Shown here: positions 35,570-43,703 of the stretch, piece after piece
Position numbering within the stretch: the stretch's first letter is position 1
How the letters are laid out: each line of letters starts with the position of its first letter
Origin: Alsobacter soli
GTDB lineage: Bacteria; Pseudomonadota; Alphaproteobacteria; Rhizobiales; Beijerinckiaceae
Assembly (NCBI GenBank): GCA_945883115.1
Contig: CAMCXA010000011.1
Span: 1-54,261 of the forward strand
Direction of reading: 5' to 3'
Length of the DNA: 54,261 nucleotides
Position numbers and translations under genes: made by a program
The notes under the pieces: generated by a model
Told to the model about the DNA's origin: nothing
The model's input: the letters and a program-made list of their open reading frames with translations, nothing else
The model's database searches: none

Positions 35570-36577
35570 ATGGCACGCATTCTAAGCATGAAAGACGCGA
35601 TCAACGAGGCGCTTGACCTCGAAATGCGTCGCGACCCGACTGTCATCATCATGGGTGAAGACATTGCCGGTGGCGCAGGCGCGCAGGGCGAAGAAGACGC
35701 CTGGGGCGGCGTTTTGGGCGTCACCAAGGGACTGATCGGAAAATACGGCGCGAAACGCGTCATGGATACCCCACTCTCCGAGTCGGCCTATATCGGAGCG
35801 GCGGTCGGCGCAGCCGCCTGCGGTCTTCGTCCTGTCGCGGAACTGATGTTCCTCGACTTCATGGGCGTCTGCTTCGACCAGATCTTCAACCAGGCCGCAA
35901 AGTTCAAATACATGTTTGGCGGCAAGGCACAGACACCGGTCGTTATTCGCGGCATGGTCGGCGGCGGTTTCCGCGCGGCAGCGCAGCATTCACAAATGCT
36001 GACCCCCCTCTTCACCCATATTCCGGGCTTGAAAGTGGTCTGTCCGTCGAACGCCTATGACGCGAAGGGCCTTTTGATCCAGTCGATCCGTGACAATGAT
36101 CCCGTGATCTTCTGCGAGCACAAGAACCTCTACACGCATGCTGTCGATGTTCCAGCCGAATCCTACACGATCCCGTTCGGTGAAGCTGCGATCTCGCGTG
36201 AAGGCAAGAGCGCAACAATCGTGACCTACGGCCTCATGGTTCACCGCGCGCTTGAAGCGGCTGAAACCTTGGCGAAGGAAAAGATCGACGTCGAAGTTAT
36301 CGATCTTCGGACGCTCTCCCCGATCGATCTCGACACGGTGATTGAATCCGTCGAGAAGACAGGACGCTTGGTCGCAGTCGACGAAGCCAATCCACGCTGC
36401 TCGATTGCGTCGGACGTCATCGCAAGTGTGATGGAACATGCGTTCAAAGCCATGAAATCGGCACCGCGGGCTGTTACAGCGCCGCATACACCGGTTCCAT
36501 TCTCGCCAACGCTTGAAGATCTGTACATCCCGAGCGCGGCAGCAATTGCTGAAGCCGTCCGCGGAACCATGAAGTAA
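35570..36577 (+). CDS. acoB: TPP-dependent acetoin dehydrogenase E1 component, beta subunit
   Basis: A 335-residue transketolase-like beta subunit. It begins MARILSMKDAINEAL and has the conserved MGEDIAGGAGAQGEEDAWGG region (about residues 26-45), TPLSESAYIGAAVGAA, and a C-terminal transketolase domain with VEVIDLRTLSPID. It pairs with AcoA in a heterotetramer. It lies 40 bases after acoA with a GAAGGA ribosome site and 16 bases before acoC. All features are those of a complete enzyme. Confidence 0.9.
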   Translation: MARILSMKDAINEALDLEMRRDPTVIIMGEDIAGGAGAQGEEDAWGGVLGVTKGLIGKYGAKRVMDTPLSESAYIGAAVGAAACGLRPVAELMFLDFMGVCFDQIFNQAAKFKYMFGGKAQTPVVIRGMVGGGFRAAAQHSQMLTPLFTHIPGLKVVCPSNAYDAKGLLIQSIRDNDPVIFCEHKNLYTHAVDVPAESYTIPFGEAAISREGKSATIVTYGLMVHRALEAAETLAKEKIDVEVIDLRTLSPIDLDTVIESVEKTGRLVAVDEANPRCSIASDVIASVMEHAFKAMKSAPRAVTAPHTPVPFSPTLEDLYIPSAAAIAEAVRGTMK

Positions 36578-36593
36578 TCAAAGGTACCACATA

Positions 36594-37706
36594 ATGTCAG
36601 ACTCTCAGATCAAGATGATCGTGATGCCCAAATGGGGCCTCTCGATGTCGGAAGGCAAAGTCGTCAAATGGCTTGCCAAAGAAGGAGCGAAGATCAGCGT
36701 CGGGGACGAACTTCTCGAAGTTGAAACCGAGAAGATCGCCAGCGCGGTGGAAGCAACCGACTCCGGCACGCTTCGGCGCATCGTCGGCGAAGTGGATACC
36801 GTCTATCCGGTTAAGCAGCTCCTCGCTGTCATCGCCGACGACTCTGTCAGCGATTCAGAGATCGACGCGTTTCTGGCAAGCTATGTTCCGCCTGCTGTTG
36901 ACGAGGAGGGCGAAGCCGAGAAAGACGCCTATGAGTATATCGACCTGCCAATCGGCACGGTCCGCTATGCTAAATATGGCGACGGCGGCAAAACCCTTCT
37001 CTTCATCCACGGCTTCGGCGGCGACCTCGACAATTGGTTGTTCAACGTCAATACCTTGGCCGAAAACCATACTGTCTACGCGGTCGATCTTCCCGGCCAC
37101 GGACGCTCGGTCAAATCCCTGACCGATGCCTCTTTGGCCGGACTGTCAAAGTTCGTGTTGGAGTTCATGGACGCTCTTTCCATCGACTCGGCCAATCTCG
37201 TCGGCCATTCGCTCGGTGGCGCGATTGCCATGAAGACAGCGATCACCGCACCGAAACGGGTGAAAACAATCACCCTGATCGGTTCGGCAGGTCTCGGCAA
37301 CGAGATCAACATGGGCTACATTGACGGCTTCATCGGCTCCGAGTCCCGGCGCGAGATCAAGCCGTTTCTCGAGGAGTTGTTCTTCGACCGCTCACTCGTC
37401 GGGCGTCAGATGATCGACGACATTCTCAAGTCCAAACGTCTCGACAATGTGACCGATGTTCTGCGCCATCTGGCTGACACCGTCTTCAAGGGCGGCCATC
37501 AGGCAGAAAAGCTGGGTGATGCCGCGGCGGCATCTGGTGTTCCGATCCTCGCCATTCATGGCACGGACGATCACATCATCCCTGCGGCACACACCGAGAC
37601 CTTGAAGGGCAAGGCAAGTGTCCACGTCATGGGCGATGCCGGGCACATGGTTCAGATGGAGAAATCCAAAGAGACAAACAAGCTGATTTCCGACCACATT
37701 CACTAG
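36594..37706 (+). CDS. acoC: Acetoin dehydrogenase E2 component: lipoyl domain fused to alpha/beta hydrolase
   Basis: A 370-residue protein. Residues 1-82 form a lipoyl domain with the modified Lys47 in VETEKIAS. After an acidic linker (about 100-112) residues 115-370 are an alpha/beta hydrolase with the nucleophile elbow GHSLGGAI (Ser206) and a late GDAGHMVQME His. AcoC of Pseudomonas and Ralstonia has the same build, without the usual E2 catalytic and E1/E3-binding domains. It accepts the acetyl group from AcoAB on lipoamide and passes it to CoA. No E3 (AcoL/Lpd) gene lies in the window, so the complex must borrow one. Confidence 0.9.
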   Translation: MSDSQIKMIVMPKWGLSMSEGKVVKWLAKEGAKISVGDELLEVETEKIASAVEATDSGTLRRIVGEVDTVYPVKQLLAVIADDSVSDSEIDAFLASYVPPAVDEEGEAEKDAYEYIDLPIGTVRYAKYGDGGKTLLFIHGFGGDLDNWLFNVNTLAENHTVYAVDLPGHGRSVKSLTDASLAGLSKFVLEFMDALSIDSANLVGHSLGGAIAMKTAITAPKRVKTITLIGSAGLGNEINMGYIDGFIGSESRREIKPFLEELFFDRSLVGRQMIDDILKSKRLDNVTDVLRHLADTVFKGGHQAEKLGDAAAASGVPILAIHGTDDHIIPAAHTETLKGKASVHVMGDAGHMVQMEKSKETNKLISDHIH

Positions 37707-37722
37707 GTCGGAAACCGCAAAT

Positions 37723-37734
37723 TCCAACGTTGGA
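37723..37734. promoter_or_regulatory. 12-bp perfect palindrome, copy 1
   Basis: TCCAACGTTGGA is a perfect palindrome 16 bases after the acoC stop codon. An identical copy lies at 37811. It could be an operator; the regulator is unknown. Confidence 0.4.
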
Positions 37735-37737
37735 GAC

Positions 37738-37786
37738 AAGGGCGGTAATAAGGGGTGGACATCCTGCCTCTGTTACCGCCCTTTTT
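37738..37786 (+). terminator. Terminator of the acoXABC operon
   Basis: The arms AAGGGCGGTAA (37738-37748) and TTACCGCCCTT (37773-37783) are perfectly complementary over 11 bp, with a 24-base loop and a T-run at 37782-37786. The loop is long, but the stem and U-tract are typical. Confidence 0.75.
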
Positions 37787-37810
37787 CCATTGTTGTTCCG
37801 TCCAACGCGG

Positions 37811-37822
37811 TCCAACGTTGGA
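37811..37822. promoter_or_regulatory. 12-bp perfect palindrome, copy 2
   Basis: The second TCCAACGTTGGA, 88 bases after the first, is preceded by the half-site TCCAACG at 37801-37807. It lies 120 bases upstream of the MoxR-like gene, where an operator would be expected. Confidence 0.45.
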
Positions 37823-37942
37823 GCAATGCCTTTACGCCACTCAAATTCGGTGGCAAGACGTTAAAACGACAAAACGTTTCAGGCTGTCATCACGCTGATG
37901 ACTTTCGATACAATCTAAAAAACCAATATTTATCAATAATTT

Positions 37943-38878
37943 ATGGGTTACGACATGACGATGATCTCCCCACCGACTTCCATCGACGCCATGCAGGATC
38001 TGCTTCGGAGCGGCGATTACATCCCTGATCGTTCCCTCTCGACAGTTCTCTTCCTCGCCATCAAAATGGGCCGCCCCATCCTCCTTGAAGGCGAGGCCGG
38101 CGTAGGCAAAACCGAGATTGCAAAAGTCCTCGCAAGTACTTTGAATCGCTCACTTATTCGTCTTCAATGCTACGAAGGACTCGACGTCTCATCCGCCGTC
38201 TACGAGTGGAACTACGCCGCCCAGATGATGGCCATCCGCCTCTCCGAAGCCGAGGGCGGCGTCGACCGGACCAAGCTCGAGCAGGACATCTTCTCCGAGC
38301 GCTATCTCGTCCGCCGTCCCCTCCTTCAGGCGCTGACACCCGACGTCGCCGGACCACCTGTTCTCCTGATCGACGAGCTCGACCGCACCGACGAAGCATT
38401 CGAGGCTTATCTTCTTGAAATATTGAGTGATTTTCAAGTCACTATCCCGGAATTTGGTACTGTCAAAGCACCCCATCCCCCCATTGTGATCCTCACCTCG
38501 AACCGGACACGCGAGATCCACGACGCCCTGAAGCGCCGCTGCCTCTATCACTGGGTCGACTATCCGAATGCAGAGCGCGAACTCGAGATTTTGCGCGCAA
38601 AAGCCCCGAAATCGCCCGAAAAACTCTCCCGTGAGATCGTTTCCTTCGTCCAAGCCATCCGAAAGCAGGATTTGTTCAAGGTTCCTGGTGTTGCCGAAAC
38701 GCTTGACTGGGCCACAGCCCTCGTCGAACTTGATGCCGTCGCCCTCGACCCGACCCTCGTCTCCGACACGCTTGGTGTGCTTCTGAAGTACCAGGATGAC
38801 ATCCAGAAAATGCAGGGTTCCGCTGTGAAAGCCATGCTCGACGAGGTCAAATCAGCCGCTAATGCTGTCCGGATTTAA
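37943..38878 (+). CDS. MoxR-family AAA+ ATPase (CoxD-like)
   Basis: A 311-residue MoxR-type ATPase with Walker A GEAGVGKTE (50-58), Walker B PPVLLIDELDRTDEAFEAYLLE and sensor 1 ILTSNRTREI. Paired with a CoxE-like VWA protein just downstream, it matches CoxD, an ATPase needed to build the CuSMo or Mo active site of aerobic CO dehydrogenase and relatives. Initiation could be at 37943 (MGYD) or at 37955 (MTMI); neither has a clear ribosome site. The gap to the next gene is 18 bases. Confidence 0.88.
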   Translation: MGYDMTMISPPTSIDAMQDLLRSGDYIPDRSLSTVLFLAIKMGRPILLEGEAGVGKTEIAKVLASTLNRSLIRLQCYEGLDVSSAVYEWNYAAQMMAIRLSEAEGGVDRTKLEQDIFSERYLVRRPLLQALTPDVAGPPVLLIDELDRTDEAFEAYLLEILSDFQVTIPEFGTVKAPHPPIVILTSNRTREIHDALKRRCLYHWVDYPNAERELEILRAKAPKSPEKLSREIVSFVQAIRKQDLFKVPGVAETLDWATALVELDAVALDPTLVSDTLGVLLKYQDDIQKMQGSAVKAMLDEVKSAANAVRI

Positions 38879-38896
38879 CGGGGATCATACTTCAAT

Positions 38897-40102
38897 ATGA
38901 CCGGGAAACTATCTGAAAACATTACCTATTTTGCTCGCGCCTTGCGCGACGCCGGGCTTCCGGTCGGCCCGGGAGCAATCATCGACGCCGTAGAGGCCGT
39001 CGAAGCTGCCCATATCGGCACCCGCGTCGACTTCTACTGGACGCTCCACGCTATTTTTGTCAAAAAACATGAACATTCCGAGGTTTTTGATCAGGCTTTC
39101 CGCATTTTTTGGCGCAGAAAGGCCCTAATCGAGAAGATTATAGCCACTCTCTCCCCCTTCTCTCCCGCCGCCAAGGATGACAAACCCCAGAAGAAGGAAG
39201 CCGGTGCCCTTCGTGCAGCCGAAGCCCTCCTGAAAACCAAGCCGAACGAACCACCTCCGGAGGAGGAAGAGGTCGAGTTTTCAGCCAGATTGACCATTTC
39301 CGAGCGGGAAGTCCTTCAAAGCAAGGATTTTGCGCAGATGACGGCCGAGGAGATCGCCAAAGCCCGCCGCCTCATTGATCGTCTAGAACTGCCCGATGAC
39401 CGCCGCAAAACCCGCCGTCTGGTTCCCTCGACCCAAGGAAAAATGATCGACACACGCCGCACCTTTCGCCGCTCGCTGAGAAATGGCGGCGCCGTGATCG
39501 ATCTCGCATGGCGCGCGCCTGTTGAAAAGCCACCGCCACTCGTCGCAATCTGCGATATTTCCGGTTCAATGGCGGACTATACGCGGCTATTTCTTCATTT
39601 TATTCATGCACTAACCGACAAAAGGCGGCGTGTTCACACATTCTTGTTCGGCACCCGTTTGACCAATGTATCTCGCTCGCTCCGCCATCGCGATCCCGAT
39701 GAAGCGCTCGCACTGTGCTCGTCCCAAGTGCAGGACTGGTCCGGCGGCACCCGTATAGGCACGAGTTTGCATCGGTTCAATCGGGAATGGTCCCGCCGCG
39801 TTCTAGGCCAAGGCGCAACCGTCCTTTTGTTCACAGACGGACTGGAACGCGATGATACCGATGAATTACGGCTGGAAATCGATCGCCTGCACCGCTCCTG
39901 CCACAAGCTCGTCTGGCTCAACCCCCTCTTACGCTTTGACGGCTTTGAAGCCCGCGCCAGCGGTATCCGGGCAATTCTGCCTCATGTTGACGAATTCCGG
40001 CCTATTCATAACCTGAATGCAATGGAAACGTTGGTAAAAGCACTTTCAAAGGATGTTTCCGAAGCCGCAAATCCCAAGCGATGGTTGAAACAGGTCGCCT
40101 AG
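38897..40102 (+). CDS. CoxE-like VWA-domain protein
   Basis: A 401-residue protein of the CoxE family. The C-terminal VWA domain carries the MIDAS motif DISGSMADYT near residue 220 and a later TDG in LLFTDGLERDDTDE. The N-terminal half is a helical region with an acidic-proline linker (PNEPPPEEEEVEF). CoxE works with the CoxD ATPase as a metal-centre insertion or chaperone pair in molybdenum hydroxylase maturation. It is followed by the XdhC-type genes, all on one strand. Confidence 0.87.
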   Translation: MTGKLSENITYFARALRDAGLPVGPGAIIDAVEAVEAAHIGTRVDFYWTLHAIFVKKHEHSEVFDQAFRIFWRRKALIEKIIATLSPFSPAAKDDKPQKKEAGALRAAEALLKTKPNEPPPEEEEVEFSARLTISEREVLQSKDFAQMTAEEIAKARRLIDRLELPDDRRKTRRLVPSTQGKMIDTRRTFRRSLRNGGAVIDLAWRAPVEKPPPLVAICDISGSMADYTRLFLHFIHALTDKRRRVHTFLFGTRLTNVSRSLRHRDPDEALALCSSQVQDWSGGTRIGTSLHRFNREWSRRVLGQGATVLLFTDGLERDDTDELRLEIDRLHRSCHKLVWLNPLLRFDGFEARASGIRAILPHVDEFRPIHNLNAMETLVKALSKDVSEAANPKRWLKQVA

Positions 40103-40180
40103 ACCCTATGTTTAGATCACGAAGCAATCCGGTTCACCTAGAATGTTGATCAAAGCTTATTTTGGCGAAGGAGCATCGAG

Positions 40181-40504
40181 ATGATTTCTACTGATGACGA
40201 TATCCTGAAGCAGGCCGAGATGTGGCGTCTCGAAGGACGCGGTGTTGCCATGGCTACTGTAATGGAGACATGGGGCTCGGCCCCCCGCCCCGTCGGCAGT
40301 CACCTAATTATTGACCAAGACGGAAATTTCCTCGGCTCCGTCTCCGGCGGGTGCGTTGAGGGCTCGGTTATTTCCGAGGCAATCGACGTGATCGAGAGTG
40401 GTACAGCCAAAATGCTCGAATTCGGCGTCGCCGATGAAACAGCGTGGCGGGTCGGTCTCTCATGCGGCGGCAAGATCCATGTTTATGTCGAGAAGGTTCT
40501 CTGA
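40181..40504 (+). CDS. XdhC/CoxI N-terminal-domain protein
   Basis: A 107-residue protein equivalent to only the N-terminal domain of XdhC/CoxI: ETWGSAPRPVGSHLIID, VSGGCVEGSVISEA and GLSCGGKIHVYVE. XdhC binds molybdenum cofactor and delivers it, sulfurated, to xanthine-dehydrogenase-type enzymes. The matching Rossmann domain is encoded by the next gene, whose ATG overlaps this stop (TGATG), so the two products probably act as one split XdhC. It has a good ribosome site (GAAGGAG) upstream of ATG 40181. Confidence 0.87.
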   Translation: MISTDDDILKQAEMWRLEGRGVAMATVMETWGSAPRPVGSHLIIDQDGNFLGSVSGGCVEGSVISEAIDVIESGTAKMLEFGVADETAWRVGLSCGGKIHVYVEKVL

Positions 40505-41205
40505 TGGATCTTCGAATTCTCACAAAACTAAACGCGGAACGCGCGGCTCGTCGTGCAGCCGTACTCGTTACGGACATTAAAAAAGGTACACAACGCCTTG
40601 TTTTGGAAGCAGATATTCTAAACGATCCGCTCGGCGCCCATCTGGGAGATGCGCTGAGAATGGGCCGGAGCGGCATGATCGAGACCGAAACTGGTCAAGT
40701 TTTTTTGACGGTTCAGGCGCCATCTGTCCGGATCATCGCGATTGGTGCGGTGCATATTAGTCAGGCGCTGGTCCCAATGGCGCGGCAACTCGGGCACGAT
40801 GTGATCATTATCGACCCAAGAACGGCGTTCGCATCCCCCGAGCGCTTTCCGGACGTAACCTTGATCGCGGAATGGCCTGACAAAGCACTTCAAATGCTCG
40901 GAGCCGATCGCTATACGGCCTATGTGATGCTGACGCATGACCCGAAAATTGACGATCCGGCACTTTTCCATGCCCTTCGATCAGATGCGTTTTATATCGG
41001 TGCGCTTGGCTCACGCAAAACCCATGGAAGTCGCTTGGAACGCCTTCGAACCGAAGGTTTTTCGGATACCGATATCTCCCGCATCAAAGCCCCTATCGGC
41101 CTCCCAATCGGGGCAATCAGTCCCGCCGAGATCGCCCTATCGATATTGGGCGAGATAACTGCCTCCCTCCGCCTCAAAGCTGATGGCACGAGGGCGACCC
41201 GTTGA
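40504..41205 (+). CDS. XdhC/CoxI C-terminal Rossmann-domain protein
   Basis: A 233-residue protein corresponding to the XdhC Rossmann domain: VRIIAIGAVHISQALVPMA, VIIIDPRTAFASPERFP, YTAYVMLTHDPKIDDPAL and YIGALGSRKTHGSRLERL, then the terminal IGAISPAEIALSILGEI. The ATG at 40504 is chosen because it is coupled to the stop of the preceding gene; the frame is open a further 60 bases upstream within that gene. Together the pair restores a normal XdhC of about 340 residues. Confidence 0.87.
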   Translation: MDLRILTKLNAERAARRAAVLVTDIKKGTQRLVLEADILNDPLGAHLGDALRMGRSGMIETETGQVFLTVQAPSVRIIAIGAVHISQALVPMARQLGHDVIIIDPRTAFASPERFPDVTLIAEWPDKALQMLGADRYTAYVMLTHDPKIDDPALFHALRSDAFYIGALGSRKTHGSRLERLRTEGFSDTDISRIKAPIGLPIGAISPAEIALSILGEITASLRLKADGTRATR

Positions 41206-42221
41206 AATTCGGACCAATCCCCACCGAAAGTGCTGTCGGCGCAATAGCTGCCCATTCTGTGCGCTTAGCAAACCTTACAATAAAGAAAGGTATGCATTTT
41301 TCGTCGTCTGATATCTCTTCGCTATTGGCGGAAGGGGTCGCCTCAGTCATCGTCGCATTACCCGATGCCGATGACATTCTCGAAAATGAGGCAGCCGAGC
41401 AATTGGCTAAAGCGCTCTCCGGTGCGCACATCCGCCTTGATCGACCAACAACCGGACGAACCAATCTGTTCGCAGAGTCGGCAGGAGTGCTCGAGTTGAA
41501 CGTCCCTGCGATTGATCGTCTAAACGCGATTGACGAAGCAATCACATTTGCCACTCTACCTCATCTTCGTGCGGTTGAACGCGGCGAAATGATCGGCACG
41601 GTCAAAATTATTCCCTTTGCAGTTCCAAAATCAATTTTCGAAAAAGCGATCTCTGCCTTGGGCGGAGAGAGTGTTATCGCCGTTCGTCCATTTCTTCCGA
41701 AGCGCGTGGCAGCAATTTCGACACTCTTGCCAGGCTTAAAAACGAGTGTCATCAACAAGACGATTGCAGTGCTGGAAGGCCGTCTTGCCCCTGCAGGGGT
41801 AACAGTCGACACCGATATCCGAATTCCCCATGACCGTGAGATTTTGGCAGCTAGCCTCAAAGAGGTCATTGCTGATGGCGCAGACATCGTGATCGTCTTC
41901 GGTGCATCGGCAATTACTGATCGCCGCGACGTTATCCCGAGCGCGATTGAATCTGCAGGTGGTCGGATCGAGCATTTTGGAATGCCCGTGGATCCCGGGA
42001 ACTTGATGCTGATAGGTGAATTGCATGGCAAGCCCGTTTTAGGCGCGCCCGGCTGCGCAAGAAGCCCCAAAGAGAACGGATTTGACTGGGTTCTTCAACG
42101 CTTGATGGCAGATATCGCAGTCCGCAAATCTGACATAACGAAACTTGGCGTCGGAGGATTGCTTATGGAGATCGTCCAGCGCGGCCATCTCCGTGATCCT
42201 AATGCCGGGCCACAGGACTAA
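41202..42221 (+). CDS. Molybdopterin-binding protein (MoeA/MogA-like fold)
   Basis: A 339-residue protein with an N-terminal MoeA-like segment (AVGAIAAHSVRLANLTIKKG) and a C-terminal MoCF-biosynthesis domain (ADIVIVFGASAITDRRDVIPSA, then PVDPGNLMLIGELHGKPVLGAPGCARSPKENGFDW). It probably handles molybdopterin before nucleotide addition by the next gene product. The start is a TTG overlapping the stop of the XdhC C-terminal gene (TTGA). In many rhizobia this domain is fused to the nucleotidyltransferase that here is the separate downstream gene. Confidence 0.8.
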   Translation: MKFGPIPTESAVGAIAAHSVRLANLTIKKGMHFSSSDISSLLAEGVASVIVALPDADDILENEAAEQLAKALSGAHIRLDRPTTGRTNLFAESAGVLELNVPAIDRLNAIDEAITFATLPHLRAVERGEMIGTVKIIPFAVPKSIFEKAISALGGESVIAVRPFLPKRVAAISTLLPGLKTSVINKTIAVLEGRLAPAGVTVDTDIRIPHDREILAASLKEVIADGADIVIVFGASAITDRRDVIPSAIESAGGRIEHFGMPVDPGNLMLIGELHGKPVLGAPGCARSPKENGFDWVLQRLMADIAVRKSDITKLGVGGLLMEIVQRGHLRDPNAGPQD

Positions 42222-42225
42222 ACCA

Positions 42226-42831
42226 ATGAAGTCGAGCGCGGCGCATATTGCTGCAATTATCTTGGCAGCTGGCCGATCATCCCGAATGATGGGAACGAAC
42301 AAACTTCTCGAAAAGTTTTCTGACGAATCGCTCATCAGAATTGCCGTCGAAACAACGATCAAATCCGGCGCGTCGCCCATCTTTGTCGTTGTTGGTTATA
42401 AATCTGAACGGATAATTGCCGAAATTGCTGATCTCGACGTTCAGTGTGTGACTAATCCGGATTTCGCGAAGGGTCTTTCAACCTCGCTTCAAGCAGGACT
42501 CAGGGCGTTGCCTGAAGAAGTCGATGGCGCAATTGTTATGCTGGGCGATATGCCGCTCGTGACCCCTACCGTTCTGCAAAAATTGATGGATGCTTTTCGC
42601 GCGACGCCTGAATGTCTTGCCGTGGTACCAAGCTATCGGGAGAAATGGGGTAACCCAGTTCTGCTTGCGCGTTCGCTTTTTCATGCAGCATCTGAACTCA
42701 CAGGAGATTCCGGTGCAAGAAAACTTCTCGAAATGCACCGGGATCAAGTCGTCGAGGTCATTGTTTCCGATGACGCTGTGACAATCGACCTCGATACACC
42801 CGAAGCGTTCAGTGCCGTACGGAACCGCTAA
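42226..42831 (+). CDS. MocA-like molybdenum cofactor nucleotidyltransferase
   Basis: A 201-residue NTP_transf_3 protein with the signature LAAGRSSRMMGTNKLLEKF at residues 13-31, followed by VVVGYKSERI, GLSTSLQAGLRALPE and MLGDMPLVTP, which holds the metal-binding Asp. MocA adds CMP (MobA adds GMP) to molybdopterin; enzymes next to xdhC genes are usually of the CTP-using kind. The ATG at 42226 lies 4 bases after the molybdopterin-binding gene; an in-frame ATG at 42202 is an alternative. It ends the plus-strand cassette and converges on the Lin0512 gene. Confidence 0.85.
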   Translation: MKSSAAHIAAIILAAGRSSRMMGTNKLLEKFSDESLIRIAVETTIKSGASPIFVVVGYKSERIIAEIADLDVQCVTNPDFAKGLSTSLQAGLRALPEEVDGAIVMLGDMPLVTPTVLQKLMDAFRATPECLAVVPSYREKWGNPVLLARSLFHAASELTGDSGARKLLEMHRDQVVEVIVSDDAVTIDLDTPEAFSAVRNR

Positions 42832-42871
42832 ATTTCAGGATCTAGCTCCCGTTCGACATTTCTGATTGCTA

Positions 42872-43234
42872 TTAGGCTGAATGATCAAGATGCTTTTCGA
42901 GATCAAGTCGAACCGCGATTGCTGCAGTTGCAATGACAGAAGCGCCGCCGCGTTCCTCGTCAATCACATCTAGGCCACCTTTGACGACGTTCACCTTGAC
43001 CTGCCCGTGAGGCAAACTGGCCGCAACCTGAGCGCCATCAACCTTATCAGGTCTCTGAACACCAATCGTCACCTCAATCTGCATAGAGGCTGGTTCCACC
43101 TTCAACGTGCGAAGAAAGGGAAGCGAGCTATGATGAATGGCGTCTTGGACCGCCCGAAGAGCGGCCTTGGTATAATCTCCACCATGCATGTCATTGCCAT
43201 GGCCCATTTCAAGGATAATGCGTTTTAATGCCAT
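42872..43234 (-). CDS. Lin0512-family protein 2
   Basis: A 120-residue protein of the Lin0512 family, found in various bacteria and with no established function. It starts MALKRIILEMGHGNDMHGGDYTKAALRAVQDAIHHSS and has the conserved VTIGVQRPDKVD block in the middle. It is a tandem paralogue of the protein encoded 3 bases upstream. The C-terminal tail (LEKHLDHSA) is longer than in its partner. It is the last gene of the sugar operon. Confidence 0.78.
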   Translation of the reverse strand: MALKRIILEMGHGNDMHGGDYTKAALRAVQDAIHHSSLPFLRTLKVEPASMQIEVTIGVQRPDKVDGAQVAASLPHGQVKVNVVKGGLDVIDEERGGASVIATAAIAVRLDLEKHLDHSA

Positions 43235-43237
43235 GAC

Positions 43238-43585
43238 TTATTTCTCCGGAATATCAAGATAAACAACCGCTGCAGCATTTGCGATGACCGTCAAATTAGT
43301 TCCGGCATCGTTCATGATCTCGAGGCCACCTTCAACAACCTCGACCTCTCCGGTGCCATGCGGCAAAACGGCAGCTACAGCTGCTTTATCCACTTTATCG
43401 GGCTTCGGAACACCAATGGTGACCTTGACCTGCATAGCGTCTACATGCTGACCGAGGGCATCGGCAATTGTCAGTGAATTATGCCACAACGCATCCCTGA
43501 GAGCGCGAACTGCGGCCTTTGTATAATCTGCTCCCGTCAGATCGGTACCCATTCCGATCTCGACGATCATGCGCTTCAAAGCCAT
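43238..43585 (-). CDS. Lin0512-family protein 1
   Basis: A 115-residue Lin0512-family protein, MALKRMIVEIGMGTDLTGADYTKAAVRALRDALWHNSL. It shares its start, the TKAA-RA-DA helix and VTIGVPKPDKVD with its downstream twin. Family members are thought to form rings or oligomers of small alpha/beta subunits; two subunits encoded side by side suggest a hetero-oligomer. A GGGAGGG ribosome site precedes the ATG. It lies 118 bases after the FGGY kinase gene. Confidence 0.78.
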   Translation of the reverse strand: MALKRMIVEIGMGTDLTGADYTKAAVRALRDALWHNSLTIADALGQHVDAMQVKVTIGVPKPDKVDKAAVAAVLPHGTGEVEVVEGGLEIMNDAGTNLTVIANAAAVVYLDIPEK

Positions 43586-43703
43586 GATGTTCCCTCCCCT
43601 TCGATTACATTAGATACACTATCAAAGCCCGACGAATTGTCATTAAACAAGATGCCGCGGCACGCATGTTTTTCATCATCAAATCACTCAAAATGAGTGC
43701 TTG

